Source: an uncultured Bacteroidales bacterium (GTDB taxonomy: Bacteria > Bacteroidota > Bacteroidia > Bacteroidales > F082). Taken from it: DNA of 64,000 nucleotides. This document shows, piece after piece, positions 48,647 to 57,616 of this stretch. Position 1 is the first letter of the stretch; every line of letters begins with the position of its first letter. The stretch is from assembly GCA_947303085.1 (NCBI GenBank), contig CAMYXP010000001.1, positions 310,001 to 374,000 of the forward strand, given 5' to 3'. The position numbers and the translations under genes are program-made. A model generated the notes under the pieces. The model was not told where the DNA came from and did not search any database. It was given only the letters and a program-made list of their open reading frames with translations.

Positions 48647-50761
48647 ATGAGTAAGATGAATTTTAGTGACGTTTGGCGTGTGCTGCTGATCTACGTGCTG
48701 ATGCTCGTGGTAGGTGTGGCTATTGTCGCTAAAATCGTTGTTATTCAAACTGTTGACAGGGAAGAGCTGCTCGAGAGCGCACGTAAGGCCGACATCCGAG
48801 TGGTGACGGTGCCTGCCGTGAGAGGCAATATCTTCTCGAAAAACGGCACCTTGCTCGCCACTACTATTCCTGTTTTTGATATCTATTTCGACCCTGTGGC
48901 TGTGCCTGAAGACAGGTTTAAAAACGAGATCGGAGCATTGTCGGACAGCCTCGCGAAGATGCTGAAGACGAATACTAAGTCGCAGTTTGTCAATAAGTTC
49001 ACGAAGGCTAGAAAAGAAAACAAACGTTATGTTAAGGTCGCGAAGAAGCTGAAGATGGATGAATACGAGCGCATCAAGACGTTCCCGATTTTCAAAGAGA
49101 GATTGGGGAATGGCTTAATCGCTGAGAAACAATTAGTTAGAGAGCGCCCGTACGGCGACATCGCGATGCGTGTGATAGGCTATGTGAATTACAACGACAC
49201 TTTGAGACCAGTGAAAGTGGGTCTTGAGGGCGCCTACGACACCTGTCTGAATGGCCGCGACGGTCTGCAGATGCGCCGTCGTGTCAACGGAGGCAGGTTT
49301 ATCGATGTGCCGGCATCGACCAACGTTACGCCGAGAAACGGAAAAGACATATACACCTCCATCGACGCGAAGATTCAGGATGTGGCTGAAGAGGCATTGC
49401 GCCGCTGCCTGACGGAGAACGAGGCTATGCAGGGCTGTGTCATCATGATGGATGTGAAGTCGGGATTTGTGGAGGTGATGGCATCGTTGAAATACAATCA
49501 GAAGAAGAAAAAATACGAGGAGTCGTATAACTTCGCCATTGCTGAAAACGTGGAACCTGGCTCGACATTCAAGGCTATCACCATGACGGCATTGCTTGAA
49601 AACGACCCGCGATTCAGCATTGACAGGAAGCTTAACCTCGGCACTACTGGCAAGATGAAGTTCCACAACCGCATCATGACCGATTCGCATGTGGTTGGCG
49701 AAGGCACCCCGACGGTGAAACAGGCGTTCTGGGAGTCGTCGAACATAGCCTTCGGATACCTCACCACGGAGGCGTTTGAAGATAACCCGCAGAAGTTTAT
49801 CGACTTGATTTACAAGACAAAAATCAATGAGCCGTTGAATCTTGATATCAAGGGCGAGGGCAAGCCATACATTAAAAGCACAAGCAGTAAGCTATGGTCT
49901 AAGGTGTCATTACCTTGGATGTCGATAGGTTACGAGCTTACGGTGACCCCGATAACGCTGTTGACATACTACAACGCCATCGCCAACAACGGCAAGATGG
50001 TGAAGCCACAGTTTGTGAAGGAGATCCGTCGCGGCAACGAGGTGGTTCAGAGGTTCGATACCATCGTCATCAATGAGCAGATAGCGTCCTCGAGGACCAT
50101 CAAGACGTTGCAAAGCCTGCTGAAGGGCGTTGTGGAGAACGGAACGGCGAAGCTGTTGAGCAAGTGCGCCTTCACGGTGGCGGGCAAGACAGGAACAGCA
50201 CAGATTGCCAGCAACGGCAGCTATAACAAAAAAAACTACACCGCTTCGTTTGTGGGATATTTCCCTGCCGACGACCCGAAATACACCTGCATAGTGGTCA
50301 TCAGCAACCCTATGGGCGGAAAATACTACGGCGCTTCGGTGTCGGCACCTGTTTTCAAGGAGATCGCTGAGAAAGTGTATGCCACGGAGCTTGGCATTCA
50401 AGACGAGACAAGCAGCTATCCGGCGAACGCCGACAAATACACAAAGGCATCAATGGCGTATTACGAAGACGTTAACGACTACTGCACCATGGCAGGCGTT
50501 AGGATGGTCGACGGCGAGCTCAGTTCGGAGTGGGTGAAGGTAAGTCCTTCGGTGAACGGTGGCGTGACGATAAAGAGTGTTGACCTCGACAAAGACGTGG
50601 TGCCTGATTTGACAGGCATGAACGTGATGGATGCCGTGTATCTCCTCGAGTCGATGGGATGGAAGGTGGGATTCAGCGGTAGAGGTCTGGTTGAAAGCCA
50701 GAGCGTGAAGGCCGGCACGGAGCTTGAAAAGGGAAAAGTTATTGTTTTGAAATTGAAATAA
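48647..50761 (+). CDS. ftsI: Septal penicillin-binding protein (FtsI) with PASTA domain
   Basis: A division transpeptidase of 704 residues. One membrane helix (about 10-33), a pedestal domain, and the transpeptidase domain follow, with active Ser306 in STFK (306-309), SSN at about 364-366, and KTGT at about 514-517. A C-terminal PASTA-like domain (about 640-704, VVPDLTGMNVMDAVYLLESMGWKV) is unlike E. coli FtsI but common in Bacteroidota and Gram-positives. It sits 1 nt upstream of murE. Confidence 0.95.
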   Translation: MSKMNFSDVWRVLLIYVLMLVVGVAIVAKIVVIQTVDREELLESARKADIRVVTVPAVRGNIFSKNGTLLATTIPVFDIYFDPVAVPEDRFKNEIGALSDSLAKMLKTNTKSQFVNKFTKARKENKRYVKVAKKLKMDEYERIKTFPIFKERLGNGLIAEKQLVRERPYGDIAMRVIGYVNYNDTLRPVKVGLEGAYDTCLNGRDGLQMRRRVNGGRFIDVPASTNVTPRNGKDIYTSIDAKIQDVAEEALRRCLTENEAMQGCVIMMDVKSGFVEVMASLKYNQKKKKYEESYNFAIAENVEPGSTFKAITMTALLENDPRFSIDRKLNLGTTGKMKFHNRIMTDSHVVGEGTPTVKQAFWESSNIAFGYLTTEAFEDNPQKFIDLIYKTKINEPLNLDIKGEGKPYIKSTSSKLWSKVSLPWMSIGYELTVTPITLLTYYNAIANNGKMVKPQFVKEIRRGNEVVQRFDTIVINEQIASSRTIKTLQSLLKGVVENGTAKLLSKCAFTVAGKTGTAQIASNGSYNKKNYTASFVGYFPADDPKYTCIVVISNPMGGKYYGASVSAPVFKEIAEKVYATELGIQDETSSYPANADKYTKASMAYYEDVNDYCTMAGVRMVDGELSSEWVKVSPSVNGGVTIKSVDLDKDVVPDLTGMNVMDAVYLLESMGWKVGFSGRGLVESQSVKAGTELEKGKVIVLKLK

Positions 50762-50762
50762 G

Positions 50763-52178
50763 ATGAATATAAGTGAGATTTTGAAAGGCGCGAAGGATTT
50801 ACAGTTCGATTCGAGGAAATGCAAGGACGGCAGCGTGTTTTTCGCTATCAGCGGCACTCAGGTCGACGGTCATGACTATATCGCGAAAGCCATTGAGAAC
50901 GGCGCGAAGAAGATAGTGTGCGAGAAGATGCCTGCTGAGAAGGGCGATGGCGTGGAGTATTTTGTGGTCGAAAACAGCGCTAAGGCGTTGGGACTGGCGG
51001 CGTCGGAATACTACGGAAGACCTTCGGAGAAGCTGCATCTGGTGGGTGTGACCGGCACCAACGGCAAGACCACCATCGCCACCTTGTTGTATCGTCTCTT
51101 TACCGATGCGGGTTATATGTGCGGCCTACTCTCGACGATAGAAAACATCATCGGAAAGAAGGTGGTGCCTTCGACGCATACCACTGGCGACCAGCTGGAA
51201 CTCAACGAGTTGCTGGCTCAGATGGTAGAGGCGGGCTGCGAATACGCCTTCATGGAGGTGAGCTCGCACAGCATCGACCAGGAGAGAATCGCTGGATTGC
51301 ATTTCGACGGTGGAATCTTCACGAATCTGACACAGGATCACCTTGATTATCATAAGACTTTGGCCAACTACCGCGACGCGAAGAAGAAATTCTTCGACAA
51401 CCTGCCTGCTACGGCGTTCGCCTTGACGAACCTCGACGACAAGAACGGCATGGTGATGTTGCAGAACACCAAATCCACGAAAAAGACATATTCGTTGAAG
51501 CACGACGCCGATTTCAAAGGCCTTGTGATGGAGAGCTATTTTGATGGCATGGAGTTGAAAATCAATGGGAAAGCGTTGTCGACATACCTCGTGGGACGTT
51601 TCAACGCCTCGAACCTGCTGGCTATCTACGGCGCGGCTTCATTGCTCGGCATGCCTGAGGAAGAGGTGCTGCAGGAGGTGAGCAAGCTTCACAGCGCGTC
51701 GGGACGATTCCAGATGGTAAGCTCGAAAGACGGCATCGTGGGAATAGTCGACTATGCGCATACTCCGGACGCTCTGGAGAACGTGCTTTCGACCATCAAT
51801 GAAATCAGGACGCATAACGAGACGCTGATAACCGTGGCAGGCGCCGGAGGCAACCGCGACGCCGATAAACGTCCTAAGATGGCGGCAGCGGCGGTGAAGC
51901 TGTCCGACAGACTCATCATCACCAGCGATAACCCGCGTTTCGAGGAGCCTGAAGACATCATCGCTCAGATGAAAGCAGGCGTTCCGGGCGAGTGTTATAA
52001 TAAGGTGCTGTGCATCACCGATCGTCGTGAGGCGATAAGGACGGCGGTGGCGCTTGCGAAGAAAGGCGACATTATCCTTGTGGCGGGCAAAGGTCACGAG
52101 AATTATCAGGATGTGAAGGGTGTGAAGCTTCATTTCGATGACAGAGAAGAACTTGAAAAAGCATTTAACGAGAAATAG
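50763..52178 (+). CDS. murE: UDP-MurNAc-tripeptide synthetase MurE, meso-DAP type
   Basis: Adds meso-diaminopimelate to UDP-MurNAc-L-Ala-D-Glu, cytosolic, 471 residues, normal length. ATP loop GTNGKTT is at about 98-104, the lysine-carbamate region and HTTGDQLELNELLA near 140 follow, and DNPR at about 389-392 is the meso-DAP recognition motif. The three Mur ligase domains are complete, unlike the gene in the murD slot downstream. Confidence 0.96.
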   Translation: MNISEILKGAKDLQFDSRKCKDGSVFFAISGTQVDGHDYIAKAIENGAKKIVCEKMPAEKGDGVEYFVVENSAKALGLAASEYYGRPSEKLHLVGVTGTNGKTTIATLLYRLFTDAGYMCGLLSTIENIIGKKVVPSTHTTGDQLELNELLAQMVEAGCEYAFMEVSSHSIDQERIAGLHFDGGIFTNLTQDHLDYHKTLANYRDAKKKFFDNLPATAFALTNLDDKNGMVMLQNTKSTKKTYSLKHDADFKGLVMESYFDGMELKINGKALSTYLVGRFNASNLLAIYGAASLLGMPEEEVLQEVSKLHSASGRFQMVSSKDGIVGIVDYAHTPDALENVLSTINEIRTHNETLITVAGAGGNRDADKRPKMAAAAVKLSDRLIITSDNPRFEEPEDIIAQMKAGVPGECYNKVLCITDRREAIRTAVALAKKGDIILVAGKGHENYQDVKGVKLHFDDREELEKAFNEK

Positions 52179-52183
52179 GAGGT
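52177..52183 (+). promoter_or_regulatory. Strong Shine-Dalgarno sequence of mraY
   Basis: AGGAGGT lies 4 nt before the mraY ATG and overlaps the murE stop codon. It is unusual here because almost no other gene in the window has a recognisable Shine-Dalgarno sequence. Confidence 0.7.
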
Positions 52184-52187
52184 CGAT

Positions 52188-53468
52188 ATGTTGTACTATT
52201 TTTGGAAATACCTTAGCGTGAAATACGGTCTGCCGGGCGCAGGAGTACTCGACTACGTCACCGTGCGCGCCATCATCGCGATAATCTTCTCGTTGGTGAT
52301 ATCGGTGTGGTTCGGAAATTTCTTCATCGATTTAATGAAGAGACGTAAAATCTCTGAAGTGCAGCGTGATGCTAAGATAGACCCGTTCAACATCAACAAG
52401 AAAGGCGTCCCGACTATGGGCGGTATCATCATCATCGCTTCGATGCTCGTGCCTTGCCTTTTGTTCGGTAAGGTGTTGAATATCTATATGATATTGATGC
52501 TCGTGACGACAATAATCCTTGGCGGAATAGGCTTCGCCGACGACTATATCAAGACATTCAAAAAGAGAAAAGACGGCTTGAAAGGCTGGTATAAAATCAT
52601 CGGACAGGTGATACTTGGCCTGATTGTTGGCTTGACACTGCGTTTTAGCCCGCAAGTGGTTATGAATGAGACAGTTCAGACGAAAATTGAAGATAACAAA
52701 GAGATTGTTGTCAAGAGTCCTGACGTGAAGTCGACAAGAACGACAATCCCGTTTTTCAAGAATCATAACTTGAACTACGCCGACATCTTCAACTTCATGG
52801 GCGAGCCTTACAAATACTGGGCAGGCTGGGTGTTCTTCGTTCTTTTGACAGTGTTTGTGGTGGCGGCTGTCAGCAATGGCTCTAACCTCAACGACGGAAT
52901 GGACGGCATGGCGGCAGGTAACTCCGCGATAATTGGTCTAGGCATCGGCATCCTGGCTTACCTATCGAGTAATGCGGTGCTGTCGGGATACCTGGATATC
53001 ATGTATATCCCTGGAAGTGAGGAAGTCGCGGTGTTTTTGGCATCGTTCGTGGGAGCTTTGATAGGCTTTCTGTGGTTCAACTCCTTCCCGGCACAGGTGT
53101 TCATGGGCGACACCGGCAGCTTGACGATAGGCGGCATCATCGCTGTTTCGGCTATCATCATCCACAAAGAGTTGCTGCTTCCGATTATGTGCGGCATCTT
53201 CCTCATCGAAAGTTTGTCGGTCATCATACAGAAGGCATATTTCAAGATTGGAAAGAAAAGAGGTGTGCATCAGAGAGTGTGGAAACGTACCCCGATTCAT
53301 GATCATTTCAGAACTTCGATGGGAAATGTGCTGACAAATGACCCAGGTTCGACAGTGATTTTTAAAGGCCCGAAAAACCTTTATCATGAGGTGAAAATCA
53401 CCATCAGATTCTGGATCGTGACGATAATTTTAGTGGCATTTGCAATATTAACTTTGAAGATTAGATAA
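52188..53468 (+). CDS. mraY: Phospho-MurNAc-pentapeptide translocase MraY
   Basis: Makes lipid I by moving phospho-MurNAc-pentapeptide to undecaprenyl phosphate, with about ten membrane helices, 426 residues. GVPTMGGIIII near 70-80, GFADDYIKTFKKRKDGLKGWYK near 113-135, SNGSNLNDGMDGMAAG near 230-245 and FMGDTGSLTIGG near 305-316 carry the catalytic Asp residues and substrate loops. It has a roughly 40-residue periplasmic insert (about 163-195), which I believe is usual in Bacteroidota. It is 9 nt upstream of the murD-slot gene. Confidence 0.96.
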   Translation: MLYYFWKYLSVKYGLPGAGVLDYVTVRAIIAIIFSLVISVWFGNFFIDLMKRRKISEVQRDAKIDPFNINKKGVPTMGGIIIIASMLVPCLLFGKVLNIYMILMLVTTIILGGIGFADDYIKTFKKRKDGLKGWYKIIGQVILGLIVGLTLRFSPQVVMNETVQTKIEDNKEIVVKSPDVKSTRTTIPFFKNHNLNYADIFNFMGEPYKYWAGWVFFVLLTVFVVAAVSNGSNLNDGMDGMAAGNSAIIGLGIGILAYLSSNAVLSGYLDIMYIPGSEEVAVFLASFVGALIGFLWFNSFPAQVFMGDTGSLTIGGIIAVSAIIIHKELLLPIMCGIFLIESLSVIIQKAYFKIGKKRGVHQRVWKRTPIHDHFRTSMGNVLTNDPGSTVIFKGPKNLYHEVKITIRFWIVTIILVAFAILTLKIR

Positions 53469-53477
53469 ATAAATATT

Positions 53478-54014
53478 ATGACTTTAGAACAGTTGGCCAA
53501 ACAGGGCAGAAGAAAAGAGATTTTCACGACGGCATTCACTATCAACCAGAGCATCTGCAACGCTCGAAACGCTAATTTGAAGAACAGTTTTGTTGATTGT
53601 GAGCATATCAAACACAGAAACGAGCTTGTGGCGGTTCGTAACGGCGTGAAATACATTAACGACAGTGCGGCAAAGAGTTTGTCGGCGACATGGTTCTCGA
53701 TAGAGAATGTCAACGAGCCTACCATTTGGATAGCTTTGGCGGGAAACGAGGATTACGAAGAGATGATTCCTGTTGTGCGTCAACATGTTAAAGCTATAAT
53801 TTGCGTCGGTGACAACGTGGAGCCTATGCATTCGGCTTTAGGCTGCCTCGTCCGTAACCGTGTGATAGAGGCCGAGAATATCGAGGAAGCGGTGAAGATC
53901 GCTGAGTGCAAGGCTGTTTCCGGCTGCAGCATTCTTTTCTCGCCAGGCTGCGAAATTCAAGGCGTCGACATCAAGAAAATGGAGAAGACATTTGTCAAAA
54001 TGGCAAAAGAATAA
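53478..54014 (+). CDS. MurD-like protein reduced to the C-terminal Mur ligase domain
   Basis: It occupies the murD slot (mraY-here-ftsW) but has only 178 residues against about 440-450 for MurD. Residues 46-178 align with the MurD C-terminal domain (HRNELVAVRNGVKYINDS, then TIWIALAGNEDY, then CSILFSPGC), and residues 1-45 look like the last helices of the central domain. The UDP-binding and ATPase domains are missing. The family NDSKATN reads NDSAAKS, so the conserved Lys (K319 in E. coli numbering) is Ala64, and SP(A/C)CASxD reads SPGCEIQG, losing the Ser that helps bind D-Glu. Gaps to its neighbours are 9 and 2 nt, so no frameshifted 5' part is hidden. It cannot be a working ligase alone. 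It may be a regulatory relic, or an accessory to another Mur ligase. Confidence 0.9.
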   Translation: MTLEQLAKQGRRKEIFTTAFTINQSICNARNANLKNSFVDCEHIKHRNELVAVRNGVKYINDSAAKSLSATWFSIENVNEPTIWIALAGNEDYEEMIPVVRQHVKAIICVGDNVEPMHSALGCLVRNRVIEAENIEEAVKIAECKAVSGCSILFSPGCEIQGVDIKKMEKTFVKMAKE

Positions 54015-54016
54015 TT

Positions 54017-55219
54017 ATGATTAGCAAAGAGAATATCTTAGAAAAGACGAAGAACCTGTTTCAGGGCGACAAGGTCGTTTGGGTCGTGGTGGCGATCCTG
54101 ACGTTCATGTCGTTGCTCACTGTTTACAGCGCTTCGGAGTCGGTGGCCAACAGAAGCTACAACGGCAACAACGCCTTCGTGCTGCTGCGTCACGCCCTGA
54201 TGCTGATGCTCGGCTTGGGCTGCATGTTCGGCGCGTCGCGACTCAACTACAAACGTTATTCACGTTTGCTTCTGCTGCTTTTCTGGATATCGATACCTTT
54301 GCTTGTATATACACTGTTTTTCGGCAAAAACCTCAACCATGCCCAGCGTGTCATCGGCATCGCCGGCGTGACATTCCAGACCAGCGACTTGGCGAAGATA
54401 GCTTTGATAGGCTTTCTGGCAAGAGTCTTGACATTGCGCCGCGACAGTCTCGACAACTTTAAAGAGTTGGGAATCAGAGTGATGCTGCCGATTTTGGTGA
54501 TTGTAGGACTCATCTTCCCGGAGAACTTCTCCACTGCGGCAATGCTTTTCGCGACATGCATAGTGATGATGTTTTTGAGTAAGGTGAAGATGAAATATAT
54601 CTTCGGATTTATCGGCATCATCGTGGCGGCCGGGGCTATTTTCATGCTGATTTCGTTTGCTTTCTCGAAAGATAACAGAAGCGCCACCTGGATGAAACGT
54701 ATCGAGCGTTTCGTGGGCAGCAGCGAGGAGGAGGCCGACGACACCGCCAACTTCCAGGTGATGCAGTCGAAGATAGCCATCGCAGGTGGCGGAATCATTG
54801 GAAAATCGCCAGGCAAGAGCACTCAAAGAAACGTGCTTCCTCACCCATATTCCGACTTTATTTATGCTATCGTTTTGGAGGAATACGGACTGGTGGGAGG
54901 CGTGTTCGTGCTGGCATTGTACCTGATTTTGCTGTATCGGGCCACGCGCATCATGCTGCGGGCGCCAAACTCGTTTGGAGGGCTGCTCGCCATGGGTCTC
55001 GCCTTCAGCCTCGTGATGCAGGCTATGGTGAACATGGGCGTAGCCGTGGGCTTGTTCCCTGTGACAGGACAGCCGCTGCCTTTCGTGAGCATGGGCGGCA
55101 CCTCGCTGCTGTTTACAGGACTTTCAATAGGGATAATCATTAGTGTGACAAAAGAAATCGATAAAGTTAAAAACGATGAAAGAGACTCAGAAATCGAAGT
55201 CGCCGAGGCTGATAGTTAG
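54017..55219 (+). CDS. ftsW: Septal peptidoglycan polymerase FtsW
   Basis: A SEDS-family glycosyltransferase that polymerises lipid II with FtsI, 400 residues with ten helices. TVYSASES near 40, the HAQRVIGIAGVTFQTSDLAKIA loop near 108-130 (a SEDS catalytic region with conserved Asp and neighbours), GGGIIGKSPGKSTQR near 260, HPYSDFIYAIVLEEYGLVGG near 280 and PLPFVSMGGTSLL near 358 are family motifs. I start at the ATG at 54017; a longer reading would overlap the murD-slot gene. MurG overlaps its end by 44 nt. Confidence 0.94.
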   Translation: MISKENILEKTKNLFQGDKVVWVVVAILTFMSLLTVYSASESVANRSYNGNNAFVLLRHALMLMLGLGCMFGASRLNYKRYSRLLLLLFWISIPLLVYTLFFGKNLNHAQRVIGIAGVTFQTSDLAKIALIGFLARVLTLRRDSLDNFKELGIRVMLPILVIVGLIFPENFSTAAMLFATCIVMMFLSKVKMKYIFGFIGIIVAAGAIFMLISFAFSKDNRSATWMKRIERFVGSSEEEADDTANFQVMQSKIAIAGGGIIGKSPGKSTQRNVLPHPYSDFIYAIVLEEYGLVGGVFVLALYLILLYRATRIMLRAPNSFGGLLAMGLAFSLVMQAMVNMGVAVGLFPVTGQPLPFVSMGGTSLLFTGLSIGIIISVTKEIDKVKNDERDSEIEVAEADS

Positions 55220-56303
55220 CGGTGGCGGCACAGGCGGACATATATTCCCGGCGATAGCCATTGCCGACGCGTTCAAACGCCGTCATCCTGATGCCGAGAT
55301 TTTATTCGTCGGAGCGAAGGGCAGGATGGAGATGGATCGCGTGCCTAAGGCAGGCTATCCTATTGAGGGACTGTGGATTAGCGGCTTCAAGCGCGAGCTG
55401 TCGCTCGACAACCTGAGTTTCCCGTTCAAACTGATAAGCAGCCTATGCAAAGCTAAACGCATACTGAAGAAGTTCAAACCCGACGTGGTTGTCGGAGTGG
55501 GCGGTTTCGCCAGCGGACCTACGATGCGTAAGGCGACGTCGCTCGGTATTCCTGTGGTGATACAAGAACAGAATTCGTTCCCGGGCGTGACCAACAAGAT
55601 AGTGGCACCTAAGGCTGCAAAGATCTGCGTGGCATACGACAATATGGAACGTTGGTTCCCTAAAGATAAGATTGTTTATACAGGTAACCCATTGAGAAAC
55701 AATGTGGTATCTATCGAAGGCAAACACGATGAAGGCGCTAAGTTCTTCGGTCTCGACCCACAGAAGCCGATAATACTGTTAGTTGGCGGCAGTCAGGGCG
55801 CTCTCGGCATCAACAAAGGCATCTCTGCTAAGCTTTCGATGTTTAAAGATGTTGATTATCAATTGATTTGGCAGACAGGAAAGCTTTATATCGAGCAGGC
55901 ACAGAAGGAGATAAAAGAACTCGGACTTGAAGACAAAGTGAAGCCTACGGTTTTCATCGACAGGATGGATCTGGCCTATGCTTGTGCCAACGTGGTGATA
56001 TCGCGTGCCGGTGCCATGTCGATTTCGGAGCTTTCGTTGGTGAAGAAAGCTGTTGTCTTCGTGCCGCTTCCGACGGCTGCGGAAGACCATCAGACGAAAA
56101 ACGCTCAGAGTCTGGTCGACAAAGATGCCGCAATAATGGTGAAAAACGACGAGACGCCGGAGAAACTTCTGCCGACGGTGTTCGAATTGATAAAAGATGA
56201 AGAAAAAATTTGCAAAATGCAAGAAAATATTGCTAAATTTGCAAGACCAAACGCAGCGGAAGATATTGTAAATGAGATAGATAAGATATGGTGTATTTCT
56301 TAG
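55176..56303 (+). CDS. murG: UDP-GlcNAc:lipid I GlcNAc transferase MurG
   Basis: Makes lipid II at the inner face of the membrane, 375 residues, a GT-B fold. GGGTGGHIFPAIAIADAF near 15-32 binds lipid I, VVGVGGFASGPTMRKA near 105-120, IQEQNSFPGVTNK and the C-terminal SRAGAMSISELSLVKKA near 272-288 with DHQTKNAQSL near 308 bind UDP-GlcNAc. It overlaps ftsW by 44 nt and murC by 16 nt. Confidence 0.96.
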   Translation: MKETQKSKSPRLIVSGGGTGGHIFPAIAIADAFKRRHPDAEILFVGAKGRMEMDRVPKAGYPIEGLWISGFKRELSLDNLSFPFKLISSLCKAKRILKKFKPDVVVGVGGFASGPTMRKATSLGIPVVIQEQNSFPGVTNKIVAPKAAKICVAYDNMERWFPKDKIVYTGNPLRNNVVSIEGKHDEGAKFFGLDPQKPIILLVGGSQGALGINKGISAKLSMFKDVDYQLIWQTGKLYIEQAQKEIKELGLEDKVKPTVFIDRMDLAYACANVVISRAGAMSISELSLVKKAVVFVPLPTAAEDHQTKNAQSLVDKDAAIMVKNDETPEKLLPTVFELIKDEEKICKMQENIAKFARPNAAEDIVNEIDKIWCIS

Positions 56304-57616
56304 GAATCGGTGGCATCGGAATGAGCGCCTTGGCTAGGTATTTCAAAGCCAAGGGTCATGAAGTGGCGGGTTACGACCGTACCCCGTCGCCGTTGACGCA
56401 TCGTCTTGAAAATGAAGGCATTAGCATTCATTATGTCGACGACCCGACCATGATTCCAAAGGATATCGAGTTTGTGGTGCTGACACCTGCGATACCTGCT
56501 AACTCATTGGAACTGAATTATTTAAAGAGTAAAAACGTTAAGATAATAAAACGTGCTGAGGTGCTTGGCATGCTCTCGGAGCAACACGACGCCGTCGCCA
56601 TCGCCGGGACGCACGGCAAGACCACGACCACGGCTCTCGTTACGCACATCCTGATGACAGCGGGCAAACGTCTGTCGGCGTTTATTGGCGGAATAGCGCG
56701 CAACATCGACAGCAACGTGGTGATAGGCGAGGAAAAAGACGACCTCATAGTGATGGAAGCCGACGAGTTCGACCATTCGTTCCTGAAACTGTCGCCGTTT
56801 GTGAGCGTCGTCACCTCAATAGATGCCGACCACCTCGACATCTACGGCGATTATCAGCATCTTGTGGAGAGCTTCAACGAGTTCGTTAACAAGACATCCA
56901 ACGACGGACTGGTGATTTATCATGCCGATCTGCCTGTCGTGACGAACAAAAAACACGTCACATACGGACTTGAAAACGCTGATGTCGTCGCTGAAAACGT
57001 GAAAATAATTAACGGCGAAACCTGCTTCGACGTTGTGGTTGCCGGCAACGTTCCGAGCTCTTTCACAATGTCCCTCTACGGCAACCACAACGTCCAGAAC
57101 GCCCTCGCAGCCATCATCGCATGCTCGTATCTTGGCGTTTCGGAAGACGATATAAGAAAAGGCCTCGCCACCTTCAAAGGCGTGCAACGTCGTTTCGATA
57201 TCCGTGTGAGAGACGAGAAGCACGTCTACATCGACGATTACGCACATCATCCTGAGGAGATAAAGGCGGCGTTGCTGGCAGCACGTAACGTGTTTCCGCA
57301 CAAGGAGCTGACGGTGGTGTTCCAGCCGCATCTGTTCACCCGCACACGCGACTTCATTGACGGTTTCGCCGAGAGCCTCTCGCTTGCCGACCGGGTGATT
57401 CTGCTCGACATCTATCCGGCGCGCGAACTCCCGATTGAAGGCGTGACATCGGCGGCGCTTCTCACGAAAATCACGGCGAAAGAGAAGATGCTGACTACTA
57501 AAGAAGAGCTTTTGAAAAATATAAAAGATATTGATCCTGAATTAGTTATGACAGTGGGTGCTGGCGATATCGACCGCTTTGTGCCACAAATTGAAGAGAT
57601 GCTGAAAAATGAATAA
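56288..57616 (+). CDS. murC: UDP-MurNAc-L-alanine ligase MurC
   Basis: Adds L-Ala to UDP-MurNAc, 442 residues, with all three Mur ligase domains. YFLGIGGIGMSALARYF at 3-19 is the UDP loop, AGTHGKTTTTALV near 106-118 the ATP loop, and DDYAHHPEEIKAAL near 318-331 the MurC signature. The C-terminal domain is complete. It overlaps murG by 16 nt and ftsQ by 8 nt. Confidence 0.96.
   Translation: MVYFLGIGGIGMSALARYFKAKGHEVAGYDRTPSPLTHRLENEGISIHYVDDPTMIPKDIEFVVLTPAIPANSLELNYLKSKNVKIIKRAEVLGMLSEQHDAVAIAGTHGKTTTTALVTHILMTAGKRLSAFIGGIARNIDSNVVIGEEKDDLIVMEADEFDHSFLKLSPFVSVVTSIDADHLDIYGDYQHLVESFNEFVNKTSNDGLVIYHADLPVVTNKKHVTYGLENADVVAENVKIINGETCFDVVVAGNVPSSFTMSLYGNHNVQNALAAIIACSYLGVSEDDIRKGLATFKGVQRRFDIRVRDEKHVYIDDYAHHPEEIKAALLAARNVFPHKELTVVFQPHLFTRTRDFIDGFAESLSLADRVILLDIYPARELPIEGVTSAALLTKITAKEKMLTTKEELLKNIKDIDPELVMTVGAGDIDRFVPQIEEMLKNE

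Noticed and set aside
53469..53478. Frameshift hiding a full-length murD
   Set aside because: mraY ends 9 nt before the MurD-like start, so there is no space for about 280 missing residues in any frame.
53906..54016. N-terminal extension of FtsW
   Set aside because: It overlaps the MurD-like gene in another frame and lacks hydrophobic or family character; the ATG at 54017 fits FtsW.
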